The notes: a model not told the origin generated them from the letters alone. Shown: positions 49,032 through 59,307, counted from the first letter of the stretch. The stretch: DNA of 64,000 nt from CAWIKY01 sp963836905 (GCA_963836905.1 CAWIKY010000007.1:345735-409734), one strand, 5' to 3'. Translations and numbers: made by a program.

Positions 49032-49086
49032 CTCCGCAGATTACCAATACAATTACAATCATTTTTGGTCAATTATTCAAAAAATG

Positions 49087-49716
49087 TTAGTCTCTGGTAG
49101 CATACTTTTTGATCTTCTCCAATGCCAATTGTTCCATATAATCTGCACCAAATGACCTAGGAATATCATCTTCTTCCTGCGTATGCTGACCTATCTTTTC
49201 CCAACGACTACTAACGTACTTGTATATTATAAAAGTGCTTCCCTTTTTAGGATAATAATTATACACTTTTCCGCCTTCTGCCTCTTCAATAAATGGGCCG
49301 TCAAGTTCACTTTTATCAACAAGAAATAAATACAAGTCAAGCTTTTCTTTAAGGGCAGTGGTATCTTTTTCAAACAGCTTTTCTACTTGACAAATAGTTT
49401 TGGATCTTAACGTTTTTTCTTCTTTGCAATTATCTTCCTTAGTTGCCACTGCCCAGTCTTCGGGATACTTCTTTGAAATCGCAAACATGCACGCTTGACC
49501 TACTTTAATTCTCTCAATGTGAAGCTCATAGTAGAATAGATTCATACTATATTGCTTGCCCCTGTACTCATTATTTAAACCTAAGATATGTAAATGTCTA
49601 TTATAAGAATCTTTTAGAATATTTAGCTTCAGCACCTCATCTGATGTGCTCTGCCCTATGCATGAAAGATTTATGAGTACGAGCGTATAAGAATACAAAT
49701 GTTTAAATATCATCAT
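49087..49716 (-). CDS. Candidate immunity lipoprotein of the orphan toxin module
   Basis: 209 residues, MMIFKHLYSYTLVLINLSCI; NLSC is an acceptable lipobox, so the protein should sit in the periplasm on a lipid anchor. The rest is charged and helical/beta with two cysteines (ACMFAISKKYPEDW, DNCKEEKT). No family recognised. Its ATG overlaps the stop of the NlpC/P60-tailed protein (ATGA at 49713-49716), the usual arrangement for a toxin and its periplasmic immunity protein. The role is inferred from that. Confidence 0.55.
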   Translation of the reverse strand: MMIFKHLYSYTLVLINLSCIGQSTSDEVLKLNILKDSYNRHLHILGLNNEYRGKQYSMNLFYYELHIERIKVGQACMFAISKKYPEDWAVATKEDNCKEEKTLRSKTICQVEKLFEKDTTALKEKLDLYLFLVDKSELDGPFIEEAEGGKVYNYYPKKGSTFIIYKYVSSRWEKIGQHTQEEDDIPRSFGADYMEQLALEKIKKYATRD

Positions 49717-51383
49717 TTTGCAGAAGTTTTGGGTCTAAAATAGCCATACCAACCATCGTGTTGGTACAGTGCTCTTCCTGTTCTTGTATATATTGATTTT
49801 CTGATGCATCCCTTGCAGTAGCCATCTACGGCCTTTGACAAGCTCTCTTCACTTGATGCGCTGTTTCCAATTGCTTCAACTACTGTCACTTTATCAGTTT
49901 CTTCGTTGTAAGCAACGACAATCCCAGTATGTCCTCCGCTAATACCTCGCCAAAGAAATATATCCCCGGCACGAATATCCTTAAAATCTTTTTTATCACT
50001 GTCTGTTATGTACGTAACGAAATCGCTAGATTTATTATCGTAGAACTCAATTAACGAAGCTGTCGTATACTCTGGCACCTTCTCAGCTCCTGTCACCTTC
50101 TGTATATACCGGCTTACAAATTCTGAGCAGTCCATCTTTTTTAGACCCTTCTTGGTGTTTTCGGTTCTTAAACTTCCTGATTCCTGCTCATACTCCTTGC
50201 CAAGGTGCACTTGCATCTCAGTAATGGCATTATTTATCCGCTTTGCCCGTTCGCTCGCCAGCTTTTCCTTGTCGGAAGAAAAATAATCATTGACTCCATC
50301 AACATACTCTTTTCCCACCTGCACCAGTATTTTCGCTTTGGTCGGGTCTTCGTCTTCACAGAAGGCCAATACCGCGTAGGGTTTCTTTTCGCTATTGCCC
50401 AGGTCTAGCGCAATCAGCTCGTTTCGCTTGAAACTAGGGTCATCTTCCAAAATGTGTAGCGCCAGGGGCACTTTCTTCTTGTCCAGCTCAAATTCATACG
50501 TATAGATTACCTTCTTGTCCATTGAGTACTTCGGCGATTTCCCGAACTCAGCCTTGGCAATAATGTCCATCAGGTACCGGACCACTCCTTCCTCCCGCCC
50601 TACGTTCGGATGGTCTAAAATCTCTTTGAATAGGTTTGCTGTCTTGTCTACCACCCCCTGTTCGGTCATGGTCTGCCACACAAAGTCGTAGGGAAGGTTC
50701 GCGTAGGCCTGCACGGTCTCTTCTTTCATAGGAGCCGCTTTTTCATCAGGATTGTCAAACTCCCCGGTGTGCAGGCTGAGGTCTACCGGAAGGTCAGTGG
50801 TGAATACGATTGGCTTCTCAACTGCCTGAACCACCGCGCCTTTCTTCTCACAGTAGTACACGTAGAGTCCCTTGTGCTTGGCTTTCGGGTAGTGCTTGAT
50901 GATTGCTACGGGTACCGAACCGTCTCTCTTGCGGGGCAGCACTTTGCTAATCGCCGCCAGCGAACTGACTTGGTCGGGAGTGAAGGTGGTCGTGAGCCCT
51001 TTGTTGATCCACTTACTCATCACCGCCTGATCTTTAGCCCCTAGGGCAGTTGCAAACTCCTTGGAATACCACGGACTGTATATCTCTACAACCCATTCCT
51101 TATCGGTATCAAGATTATAGTCCGACACGTCGTCCTCATCCTGAAACCAGCCTAGCATACTGATCGGGTCGTGGACGAAGTCCCACTGATACTTGCGCAA
51201 TCGGGTGCCCGCCCCGTAGTCCATCAGGTTGTCGCTGCTGCCCTGGGTGAGAGTAGGGTAGGTCTGCCAACTGTGCTCCAAGCGGAACCAGCCGTGGCCC
51301 AATTCGTGGGCGATGGTGCGGGCCAGCGATTCTCGGGCAGTGTGGTTGTGCACAAAGACAAAACCGTAGTTGCGCTGCTTGTT
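49713..51383 (-). CDS. 5'-truncated toxin module: metalloprotease region plus NlpC/P60-like amidase tail
   Basis: The frame opens at 51383 after an in-frame TAA and lacks a signal peptide. Its first residues NKQRNYGFVFVHNHTARESL match the corresponding part of the full-length protein at 53243-55920, followed by AHELGHGWFRLEHSW (zinc site), SSDNLMDYGAGTRLRKYQWD and FVHDPISMLGWFQD. The C-terminal 150 residues differ: MDCSEFVSRYIQKVTG (catalytic Cys) and RGISGGHTGIVVAY (catalytic His), an NlpC/P60 or CHAP-like cell-wall peptidase. It resembles the orphan C-terminal cassettes downstream of polymorphic toxins. Followed by its own lipoprotein, overlapping 4 bp. Confidence 0.75.
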   Translation of the reverse strand, partial: NKQRNYGFVFVHNHTARESLARTIAHELGHGWFRLEHSWQTYPTLTQGSSDNLMDYGAGTRLRKYQWDFVHDPISMLGWFQDEDDVSDYNLDTDKEWVVEIYSPWYSKEFATALGAKDQAVMSKWINKGLTTTFTPDQVSSLAAISKVLPRKRDGSVPVAIIKHYPKAKHKGLYVYYCEKKGAVVQAVEKPIVFTTDLPVDLSLHTGEFDNPDEKAAPMKEETVQAYANLPYDFVWQTMTEQGVVDKTANLFKEILDHPNVGREEGVVRYLMDIIAKAEFGKSPKYSMDKKVIYTYEFELDKKKVPLALHILEDDPSFKRNELIALDLGNSEKKPYAVLAFCEDEDPTKAKILVQVGKEYVDGVNDYFSSDKEKLASERAKRINNAITEMQVHLGKEYEQESGSLRTENTKKGLKKMDCSEFVSRYIQKVTGAEKVPEYTTASLIEFYDNKSSDFVTYITDSDKKDFKDIRAGDIFLWRGISGGHTGIVVAYNEETDKVTVVEAIGNSASSEESLSKAVDGYCKGCIRKSIYTRTGRALYQHDGWYGYFRPKTSAK

Positions 51384-51824
51384 TTAAGGCGCTGTTGCCT
51401 GCTTAAAAGATATAGGCCTTTGCTAACTTCCTCTTTCTCGCGCGTCTGGCGGTAGATAGTATTTATGATGCGCTGTCCTTCATGATAATTAGTAGTGGTC
51501 CAATAAGCTGGTCGTCCAGAAGTTAGAATCCATTACAGTTGTAGATCGCCGTCCATGCTTATCCCCATGTATTTATCAGAACTGAGATGGCGACCTACCC
51601 ATACTAGAGTTCTAATTGTAGATGATTAATTCTATACTCATTATGTTCTTTTACGACTTGAACTTTAACAACTGAGAAAGGTACACTCTCTATCAGAGTA
51701 GTAACATTAAACCAAGAACCTGTACAGTCATTATCAATACGTTCAATAGTATATCCGTCAATATCTTCTCCTTGACCGCCAATCCAGCTATCGTACCATA
51801 AATAATTACATTCGTCAATATTAA

Positions 51825-52885
51825 TAGGACTTTCGCTTTGGTTGTTATATGGCAGGAATGGTTGGGTAGTAAAGCTGGTTGACCAAATAATCAGAAAGTT
51901 GTCTATGTTTAACTTGATAGACAGTGGTTCCAATTTGCTTGGCCATAACTTTTAGAGAAACCCAAGCGTGATAGCAGCAAGCCAGATGGTTTCTTTGTGA
52001 ACGTGCTTTGCGGCATTGACACTTCTCTGAACCGGTCAACTGTTTGAATCCCCGATGAAAATCTTCCACCTGCCACCGATTGTCGTTTTTAAGTTCAGCA
52101 ACAAATCGGTTAACGGTATGGTCTAGATCGTTAGTAACGACCCAGTCAATGCGACCGTCTGGGGCCACTATCTTGAAAAGCTTTACCTGGAAGGGGATCT
52201 TCTTGAGTTTGACGATTAGCCCACGGTTCCACGTCTGTTCATCAAAGACCAATTCATTCAGGTGTTGATACCCAATGTCTCGGCTCACACTTACCATACG
52301 GTTGCTCTTCAGTGTAGTGAAAAATGTCCAGCCGCTACGGTGAATGAGTTTGAGATTGTCCATTGAGCCGTACCAACTGTCAAAAAGGATGGTTCTGGCT
52401 TGAATATTCTTATGAGTGATAAGCCGCTTGAACATCTCTTGGAAATGGTCATTCTTGGTCTTACCATCCGTATCAGGATGATAGATACGGTAGTCAATAG
52501 GCCAGAAATCTTCATCGTTCCCCGCTGAATGAACAAAGTTCACCAAGCCAATGCCACGCACGGTGCCATGCTCGTTACCAGAATATTGACACTTGACTAG
52601 TTCTATGAAACGGGAATACTGCTTGTTCTGTACGCTATCATCTACGATAATAGCGGCATTATCATGGTCTACAATGTGAGGACTTACTACCTCCCAAAGC
52701 TGAGAGGGAGTGAAACGTTCTCGCCTCAAAAAGTCGCTCACCGCGTCGTGACTCAGGTTTGCTTTGTGATTAGCCAACTCCGTACAGGTATAATTGACCT
52801 GAGTACTCAATAGGTAGCTGATGTAGTCTTGCTTGTGTAGCATCCTAATAATATACCGTGTATTCGTCAAAAAGCGAAAGCCCTA
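51825..52885 (-). mobile_element. IS701-family insertion sequence, 1,061 bp
   Basis: Terminal inverted repeats: TAGGACTTTCGCTTTGGTTG on the left and, on the other strand, TAGGGCTTTCGCTTTTTGAC on the right. ATTAA occurs directly outside both ends (51820-51824 and 52886-52890), a target-site duplication. It contains one transposase gene and interrupts the DUF3828 lipoprotein gene. Confidence 0.88.
51845..52843 (-). CDS. IS701-family DDE transposase
   Basis: About 332 residues from MLHKQDYISYLLSTQVNYTC; nine codons upstream a TTG could also start it. DDE residues: Asp in AAIIVDDSVQNKQYSR, Asp in RTILFDSWYGSMDNLKLIHR, Glu in NRWQVEDFHRGFKQLTG. KSNRMVS and CQCRKARSQRNHLACCYHAW are further family blocks. 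Intact and probably active. Confidence 0.9.
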   Translation of the reverse strand: MLHKQDYISYLLSTQVNYTCTELANHKANLSHDAVSDFLRRERFTPSQLWEVVSPHIVDHDNAAIIVDDSVQNKQYSRFIELVKCQYSGNEHGTVRGIGLVNFVHSAGNDEDFWPIDYRIYHPDTDGKTKNDHFQEMFKRLITHKNIQARTILFDSWYGSMDNLKLIHRSGWTFFTTLKSNRMVSVSRDIGYQHLNELVFDEQTWNRGLIVKLKKIPFQVKLFKIVAPDGRIDWVVTNDLDHTVNRFVAELKNDNRWQVEDFHRGFKQLTGSEKCQCRKARSQRNHLACCYHAWVSLKVMAKQIGTTVYQVKHRQLSDYLVNQLYYPTIPAI

Positions 52886-53242
52886 ATTAAATTGTGGTTC
52901 AGGTTCATAATCCCAGTCATATTCAAGCATTTTCGTATTACACTGTTGTATTTGATCAATTAAAGAATCCCCTAGTGACTGAGTAAAGAAAGGAATAGAG
53001 GCAATCTTTTTTTGGTATTCCTGCTCATTAAAAGTGTATTTTTTATCACCATGCTTTTGATATGACACTAAAAGGTAACTCCCTTGTGTTTCAGGATACA
53101 CCTTGTTAATATACCAATCAAAAAACTGACTAACGATAGTATTTGCATCACTGCCTGGTGAAGCGGATCGGGGCTGAGTACAGCTAAGAAAAATAGATAC
53201 TAACACTGAAATCAATATGTATAGATATCTGTTCATGATTAA

Positions 53243-55920
53243 TTATTTTTTTATACTTGGCCTAACCATCGTTACTGTATACGTTCTATCGTAAGTGGTT
53301 CCTTTTCTATACCTACCAGATAAAGTGCCATCCAACCTTATGCATAACTTGTTATTAGCGTCCGTGCCTACAGCTAGCTGGCTTGCCTGCGGATCATGAT
53401 AAAGGTAACAAGTTTCTTTTAAAGTAACTTCCCTACCAATAACTACCACCCAGTGATCGGTTGTTTTGTCATAGTTACCTGTGTGTCCAGATTTCCAATC
53501 TACTCCAACTACGATTGGCTTATTACTATCAAGATGGTTATTAATCAAATCTATACCATTTTGATAGTCTTCCTGTAAAGTCAATATACCTTGTTCGTTA
53601 TACTTAGTCATTTGTACGGCAGAGCTGTCGTTTGGGGCTACGGTATTATATCCTGCTGAGTTTAGCATATCTTTTGACCTTCTGAAACACCCTTTTTTAT
53701 CGGCACTTTGGTATCCGTAAAAGGTTACTTGGCTGGTAAGAGAAACAGTAGTAAGTTTAGCTTCCTCATCCGCCTCTTCCCCACCCCACGTCCAATCCTC
53801 CCAAAACTTAGGAATTGTTGATAGCCAGCTCGCTTCGCTGTCTTTGGCTACGTAGATACCTAAGTACTTCAACCACAGCGGCCCGTGATCCCAGTCATCG
53901 CTCAAAACCTGCAATACCAGTTCGGCCTGCCCCTCCTCTAGGTAGGCAATCAGCAAATGCCCGTCCTCTATCAAAACTTGTACCTCTTTGGTGTCTACCA
54001 ATTCGCATAGCTCCCCAATCCGAATGTAGTCCGGATCAACATACTCTTTTGTAGAATGTAGTGCTACCCGGAAGGGAACACCTTCTAGAGTAATCTTAGC
54101 CAGGGTAATGCCCTCTGGATGAAGCTGTACGCGGGCCTGTTGTGCAACCAACCGCTTGATGGCTAGGTCAACAAAGAAGGTAGCGTCTTTTTTTTGGTAG
54201 TGAGATGCGTTGCGTATCGTCCAAGCGGCATTAGCATTTAGGGCTAGATTATGTTGTTTGTCGTTACCGAAACGGTGCTGGGCAAAAAGGGCTTTGGATT
54301 GCTGCCAGTAAGTATCAAAGTTGTCGCGCACTTCTTCAAAACGGGGCATGGCTATTTGCAGGAGATGTGCCTGGCCAAACAGCTCGTTATACTTCAGTAG
54401 GCTTTTAGCCCAGAAACAGGCATCCAAAGCATTCTCCGCATCATCCTGAAACCACCCTAGCATCGCTTTGGGATCATGGACGAAGTCCCATCAATACTTG
54501 TGCAGTTGCGTGCCCTGTCCGTAATCCATCAGATTGTCGGTGCTGCCTTTGCTCAGGGCCGGATACGTCTCAAAGGTATGTTTCAGGTGGAACAAGCCGT
54601 GGCCTAATTCGTGGGCGATGGTGGCGGCCAGTTCCTGGTCGTTGTGATGGATGAAGTCAAAGACAAATCCGTACTGACGCTTCTTGGGCATGTAGCCTTG
54701 CTTGTCACCAGACTTGGCCTGGTAGCACAGAAACACGTAGGCCGTTTCTTTGTCCGTATCCTGCTTTTGCCGGAATGCCCGGATCACCTGCCGCATCTCT
54801 TTGGTATAGTTAGCCAGTAGTCCGGTGGTGCCATCTTCCAGGGCGTGGTTCCATTTCCAGTCGGCCATCATCAGGGGTTCGCTCACGTCTACCTCCAGGC
54901 TTACGGCGGCTTGCTGATAGATGGTAGCGACCTTTTCTACCAGGGGCAAGAGTTCGCTGCGGCTGATGCGCCGGTTTAGGGGAACCAGCACCAGCTTCTG
55001 ATACAGGGCATCGTAAGTGATAGTGTTGAGCTTGCCGACCAAAGCAGCATCCTCGTCTCCGCTGGCGTACACTTTCAGACTACCTTCCTGCTGGTGGGCT
55101 TGCCCGGTGAGAGTCAACTGCTGCTGGTGCGACTCGCTGCCCGGCTGGGAGGGAATGGAATTATCGTTCTGCCGGAAGCCCACCCCGGGGGGAAAAGACA
55201 CCCCTTCCTCCACTGGGCCAGCACGGTCGTGGGCGTACCGCTGGGCAGGGCTTTCCAGGCCACGGGGTAGTCCGCTTGGTTGACTTTAATCTGCTTGTAG
55301 TTGCCCTGGTGGGCAGGATAGCGCAAGGGGTCCAATCCCAGAGATGGAGGAGCAGCGGTGTTTGTTTTAGGATTGGCAAAGGTGATCGTCGGCGCTTTAC
55401 CTACCGGGGGAAGGGCGTTGAGGTAGGCGTCTAGCTTGAATAGAGCCAGCAGCAGACCCTCGCGTAGGGCGTCTTTGGCAATGGGGGTGTTGTCTGACCA
55501 GTAGGTGAGCCACTCGGTGACGATCTGCTCGGCCGTGGCCGGGGGCAGTCGGGTGGCCAGAGCGTCGTTCACCTGCACCTGGATGCGACTGTGCGCTTTG
55601 GTATCCCCCCGGTGCCAGGTGGTGATCACCAATGTGGGAACAGCTTGTTGTAGCAACTGAGTTTGTTCCTCCCGGGCGTTGACCTGATAGAGCGAGCTTT
55701 CTTCGGACAGGGTGTAGAGCAACACCCGCAGGGCGTGGCGTTGGTTGAAGGAAAGCAGACTGTCCAGCACCGTGGTGCGACTATACTCCTCCGCTTCCCC
55801 CAGCACGAAAGCCACGTCATTGAGGGGCATCTCGGTTTGCTGCGCCCAGCCAAGTCTGCTAAACAGCAGCGCCAGTGACAGCAGTAGCCACCGGCTCCTT
55901 CGGTAATTGATTATTCGCAC
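53243..55920 (-). CDS. Full-length toxin-like protein: secreted metalloprotease region with papain-like/C39 tail; one frameshift, one in-frame stop
   Basis: About 892 codons. Signal peptide RRSRWLLLSLALLFSRLGWA. A long N-terminal region is followed at about residue 435 by AATIAHELGHGLFHLKHTFE (zinc metalloprotease HExGH) and GSTDNLMDYGQGTQLHKY. Then a TGA (54491-54493) interrupts, in frame with WDFVHDPKAMLGWFQDD. The C-terminal 150 residues have KKGCFRRSKDMLNSAG (Cys), TDHWVVVIGR (His) and CYLYHDPQAS (Asp/Asn), a papain-like C39-type peptidase. An indel lies at about 55205. The domain shuffling with the neighbouring module suggests a polymorphic toxin. Candidate immunity gene 6 bp downstream. 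Confidence 0.75.
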
Positions 55921-56039
55921 CTTTACCCTTTGCGTTGTGATTCTTGTTCGTTGCTAAAGGGGTAAAACTAGCCGGGGACATTAAGGGCTAAAAGCTTCGG
56001 ATGGCGTAGACACTACCCGCGTAAGGTTTGAACCGACTT

Positions 56040-56947
56040 TCAATTCTTCAGAATGGCCTGATAAGCATCGGTTTGTGAGGGATCAATTTCTACCAGCGCG
56101 TTGTAAGCATCGCGCCGCACCGGGGTGTCACCCTGGGTAAACACGCTGATCAGCTCATCTTTCTTCGAGTCCAAAAAGCTGATCACCGCAATGGACTGCG
56201 GAAACAGCTTACTCACCTTCTGAATTTCCTGCACTGCGGCCAGAATGTTCTTGCGCCCTTCTTCATCTTTCTCGGTAAACAGGTCTAGCCCTTCCCGATG
56301 GTAGGCGTAGTTGGCCCGCCGCACGGGTTGCATCTGGGGATTGATCATATCGTTCATCAGCGCGTAGCGGTTGCGCCCGGCGTTGCCGCTAAACTGGTCC
56401 CACCCGGCCCCGCCGTTGGCCGCCGTGGCGGCAATCACCACCTGCTGGGCCCGGTCGAAAAGGGCCTCCCGCCCAACTCACTAAACGAGTCGTAGTCGTA
56501 GCCCAGCACCATGTAGGCATAGTAGGCCAGCAAGCTGGTGATCTCGTTAAGGTAACTGTTGGGGTTGAAGTTCATCGGTTGCGATTCTATGTACTCGAAC
56601 GACCAGTCGCGGTCGGCGAAGTTGAGCATGATGGTCTCGTAACCGCTGCCGTAGACCGGGCGCGACGACTGCACCTGCACCGTGGCCACGTAGCGGCCCA
56701 CCGAGGGCGAGGAGGTAATATTGATCGCGAAATTACAGTTGATGCGCTCTTTGGGGCCGTAGGAGTCTTCGGTCCATTGACCGTTGTTCAAAAACTTTTG
56801 GAATTCGGTTTCCATTTCCTGAAGCAGTCGGGGCTCGCTCAAACTGACGTTCTGCGCGTCAACCCGTACCGTAGCATTGAGCGCTTGGGCGACCAGCTTT
56901 CCGGTCAGTCCGAAGATCAGCGTTCCTATCAGCAAGTACTTAGGCAT
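56040..56947 (-). CDS. porD: DUF4835 protein (PorD of the type IX secretion system), one frameshift
   Basis: MPKYLLIGTLIFGLTGKLVA is the signal peptide. The family core follows: ALNATVRVDAQNVSLSEPRL, FAINITSSPSVGRYVATVQV, YETIMLNFADRDWSFEYIES, SLLAYYAYMVLGYDYDSFSE, and after an indel at about 56465 the C-terminal part (AGRNRYALMNDMINPQMQPV ... RREGLDLF-like YHREGLDLFTEKDEEGRKNI). DUF4835 is annotated as PorD and sits in Bacteroidota beside coaBC, as here (8-bp overlap). Length about 302 aa. Confidence 0.88.
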
Positions 56948-58167
56948 AGTAGGTGGAGATAATGGTGTCAAAAATATCGGCGGCAACCACACGCTTGTCT
57001 TTCAAAGAAAACGTGATCGCCTCCGACGTATTTTGCGTCAGAATTTTAATTTGATTGGTGTCGTGCCCAAAACCCGCGCCGGGGTCGTTCAAGGAGTTGA
57101 GCACAATCATATCAAGATGCTTCTTGTTCAACTTAGTAGCAGCGTGCGCCAATTCGTTTTCGGTTTCCAGCGCAAAGCCTACGGTGCGTTGCCCAGCTTG
57201 CTTCCGTGCACTGAGCGTCTGCGCAATATCAACGGTTTTGGTTAGCGTAAGCTGATGGACGTCCGACGACTTTTTGATCTTTTGTGCTGCCGTCTGCTGC
57301 GGAGTATAATCCGCCACTGCGGCCGCAAAGATCGCCAGATCTACGGTTGGGAAAACGGATTGGGTAGCTTCGTACATTTCCTGCGCGGTGCGTACGGGGT
57401 TACCTGGAATTCTGGGATGATCTATCCTCAGCGCGGTGGGGCCGCTCACCACATGCACCTCCGCCCCCCGATGGGCCGCTTCCTCGGCCAGGGCATAACC
57501 CATCTTTCCGCTCGAAGGCGTTGCTCAAAAAGCGCACCGGATCAATGGGTTCGTGCGTGGGCCCAGCGGTAATTAGCACCCGCTTTCCGGCCAGTGAAGC
57601 CTTCGCTTGAAACAACTGTTCCACTGCCTTCACCAGGTATTCGGGTTCCATCATCCGACCCACCCCCGACAGGCCACTGGCTAGTTCTCCTGCGGGAGAA
57701 TCCAGGCCCCGGTTGCCGTAGCTGCGTAGTGCTCGCAGATTATGCTGCGTGGTGGGGTGCTGGTACATATCCAGGTCCATCGCGGGAGCCACCAGCACCG
57801 GACAGCGGGCCGACAGATAGACGGCTGTAAGCAGATCGTCGGCCAGGCCGGTCGCCAGTTTGGCTAACGTGCGGGCGGTGGCGGGGGCAATGAGCAACAC
57901 ATCGGCCCATAGGCCTAGTTCAACGTGGTTGTTCCACGTACCCTGCGACGCATCGGCTACCAAGTTGGTGAGTACGGGACGTTTAGCGAGAGTAGCGAGG
58001 GTGAGCGGAGCGATAAATTGCCGGGCACCTTTAGTCATCACTACCTGCACCTCAGCCCCGGATTTGACGAGTCTGCGTATCAGGTAGGCCGTTTTGTAGG
58101 CCGCAATGCTGCCCGTAACGCCTACCAGTACTTTCTTGCCCCGCAGTGCCAAGCGCTTAGTCTTCAA
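56940..58167 (-). CDS. coaBC: Bifunctional phosphopantothenoylcysteine decarboxylase/ligase, one frameshift
   Basis: Two steps of coenzyme A synthesis. The CoaC half begins KKVLVGVTGSIAAYKTAYLI, with NNHVELGLWADVLLIAPATA (flavin/active-site His in HVELG) and PAMDLDMYQHPTT (PAMNxxM-like). The CoaB half has VLITAGPTHEPIDPVRFLSN, then after an extra T at about 57511 MGYALAEEAAHRGAEVHVVS, and AAAVADYTP, KTVDIAQTLS, VGFALETENEL. Length about 409 aa, normal. Overlaps porD (8 bp) and rpoZ (11 bp). Confidence 0.95.
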
Positions 58168-58484
58168 GATCTTCTTCTACTTTCCGAAACATCAGTTCAT
58201 CGTTCAGAAACTCCTCTGCTGCCAGGTTGGTGGGTTTGGGCATACGCTCGTAAAAGCGGGAGATTTCAATTTGTTCCCGGTTCTCAAACACTTCTTCCAG
58301 GTTGTCAACCGTAGAGGCAAACTCGGCTAGCTTGCCGTTGAGCTCTTCCTTGAGCGATACGGCAATTTGACGAGCGCGTTTCGAACATCACCACCACTGA
58401 TTCGTAGATGTTACCGGTGGGTTCGTCGAGGTCATCCAGGTGGCGGGTGACGATCGAGGAGGATACGTTGGGTTTCTTGGTCAT
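58157..58484 (-). CDS. rpoZ: RNA polymerase omega subunit, one frameshift
   Basis: MTKKPNVSSSIVTRHLDDLD then EPTGNIYESVVVM; an extra T at about 58383 shifts to SKRARQIAVSLKEELNGKLA (the conserved KRARQI of omega) and ends FYERMPKPTNLAAEEFLNDE. Typical of the Bacteroidota omega/RpoZ-like protein between bamD and coaBC. Overlaps bamD (ATGA) and coaBC (11 bp). Confidence 0.9.
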
Positions 58485-59307
58485 AATTGTTGGGTGGATG
58501 CTTTGCTTTCGCTGGGTTCTTTGCGAATTTTAGTTAAACAGGTTTCGTAAATCAACTCGGCATCCCGCACAAACTTACTTTCGGGGTAGCGGTCTACGAA
58601 AGATTGGTAATATTCAATGGTGGTGTAATAGCGTTCTTTCTGCTTGGCGGTGATACTCTGCTCGGCCAGCTCAAACTGCGCGGCCAATTTCCAGTAGCCG
58701 ATCTCTTCGTTGTAGTCAGAGTCGGGGAAATCGCGCTGAAAGTTGTTAAAGGCGATGATCGCGGCTTTGTACTGCGAAAGTTTGTAGTACAACAGCGCGT
58801 TATCGTAAGCTTTCTTCTCTAGTTTGCTGCGGGTTTCGGCCAACACCACTTCGGCCCGTTCTTTATACTCACTATACGGATAGCGGTTGATAAAGCGTTG
58901 AATGGCCTGAATGGCTTCGCCGGTGCTGGTTTGGTCCAGGCTGGGATTGGAAGCTCCAGGTACAACGAGTAGGCGTGCATAAACATGGCTTCCTGCGCCT
59001 GTTCGCTGCGAGAGTAAGTTTCGTAAAACTGCTTGAAGTAGTGGGCACTCAGAATGTACTTTCGCTGGTAGTAGTGCGCGTAGGCGTAGTAGAACTGCGC
59101 TTCCTCGGCGGTCTTGGTGCCCTTGATGATCGGCATCACGTCTTCCAGCAGCAGGGTGGCCCGGTAGTAGTCCTTCTCCTGATAATACTTTAGCGCGGCC
59201 TGGTACTTTTCCTTCCAGTCGGTGCTTTTTGTGATCTTCCGAAAGTCACTACAAGAAGTCACCAGCAGCCAACTGCTCAGAATAACGTATAATATTGATT
59301 TTTTCAA
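58481..59307 (-). CDS. bamD: Outer membrane assembly lipoprotein BamD, one frameshift
   Basis: Lipoprotein with TPR repeats in the BAM complex that inserts outer-membrane proteins. Lipobox in LLVTSCSDFRKITKSTDWKE; repeats KYQAALKYYQEKDYYRATLL, EEAQFYYAYAHYYQRKYILS, then after an indel at about 58950 AIQRFINRYPYSEYKERAEV, YYKLSQYKAAIIAFNNFQRD, and YYQSFVDRYPESKFVRDAEL. Length about 275 aa. First gene of the bamD-rpoZ-coaBC-porD operon, all overlapping. Confidence 0.93.

Larger units (their letters stand above)
51604..53236 (-). pseudogene. DUF3828-type immunity lipoprotein split by an insertion sequence
   Basis: The first part (53236-52886) begins MNRYLYILISVLVSIFLSCT, a lipoprotein signal with lipobox FLSC, and reads to MLEYDWDYEPEPQFN. 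The second part (51819-51604) reads IDECNYLWYDSWIGGQGEDI to KEHNEYRINHLQLEL. Removing the insertion sequence and one copy of ATTAA joins them in frame as EPQFN-IDECNYLW. The whole (about 190 residues) has the DUF3828 pattern with the ending VVKVQVVKEHNEYRI. It starts 6 bp after the full-length toxin gene, so it is the probable immunity gene of that toxin, now broken. Confidence 0.8.
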
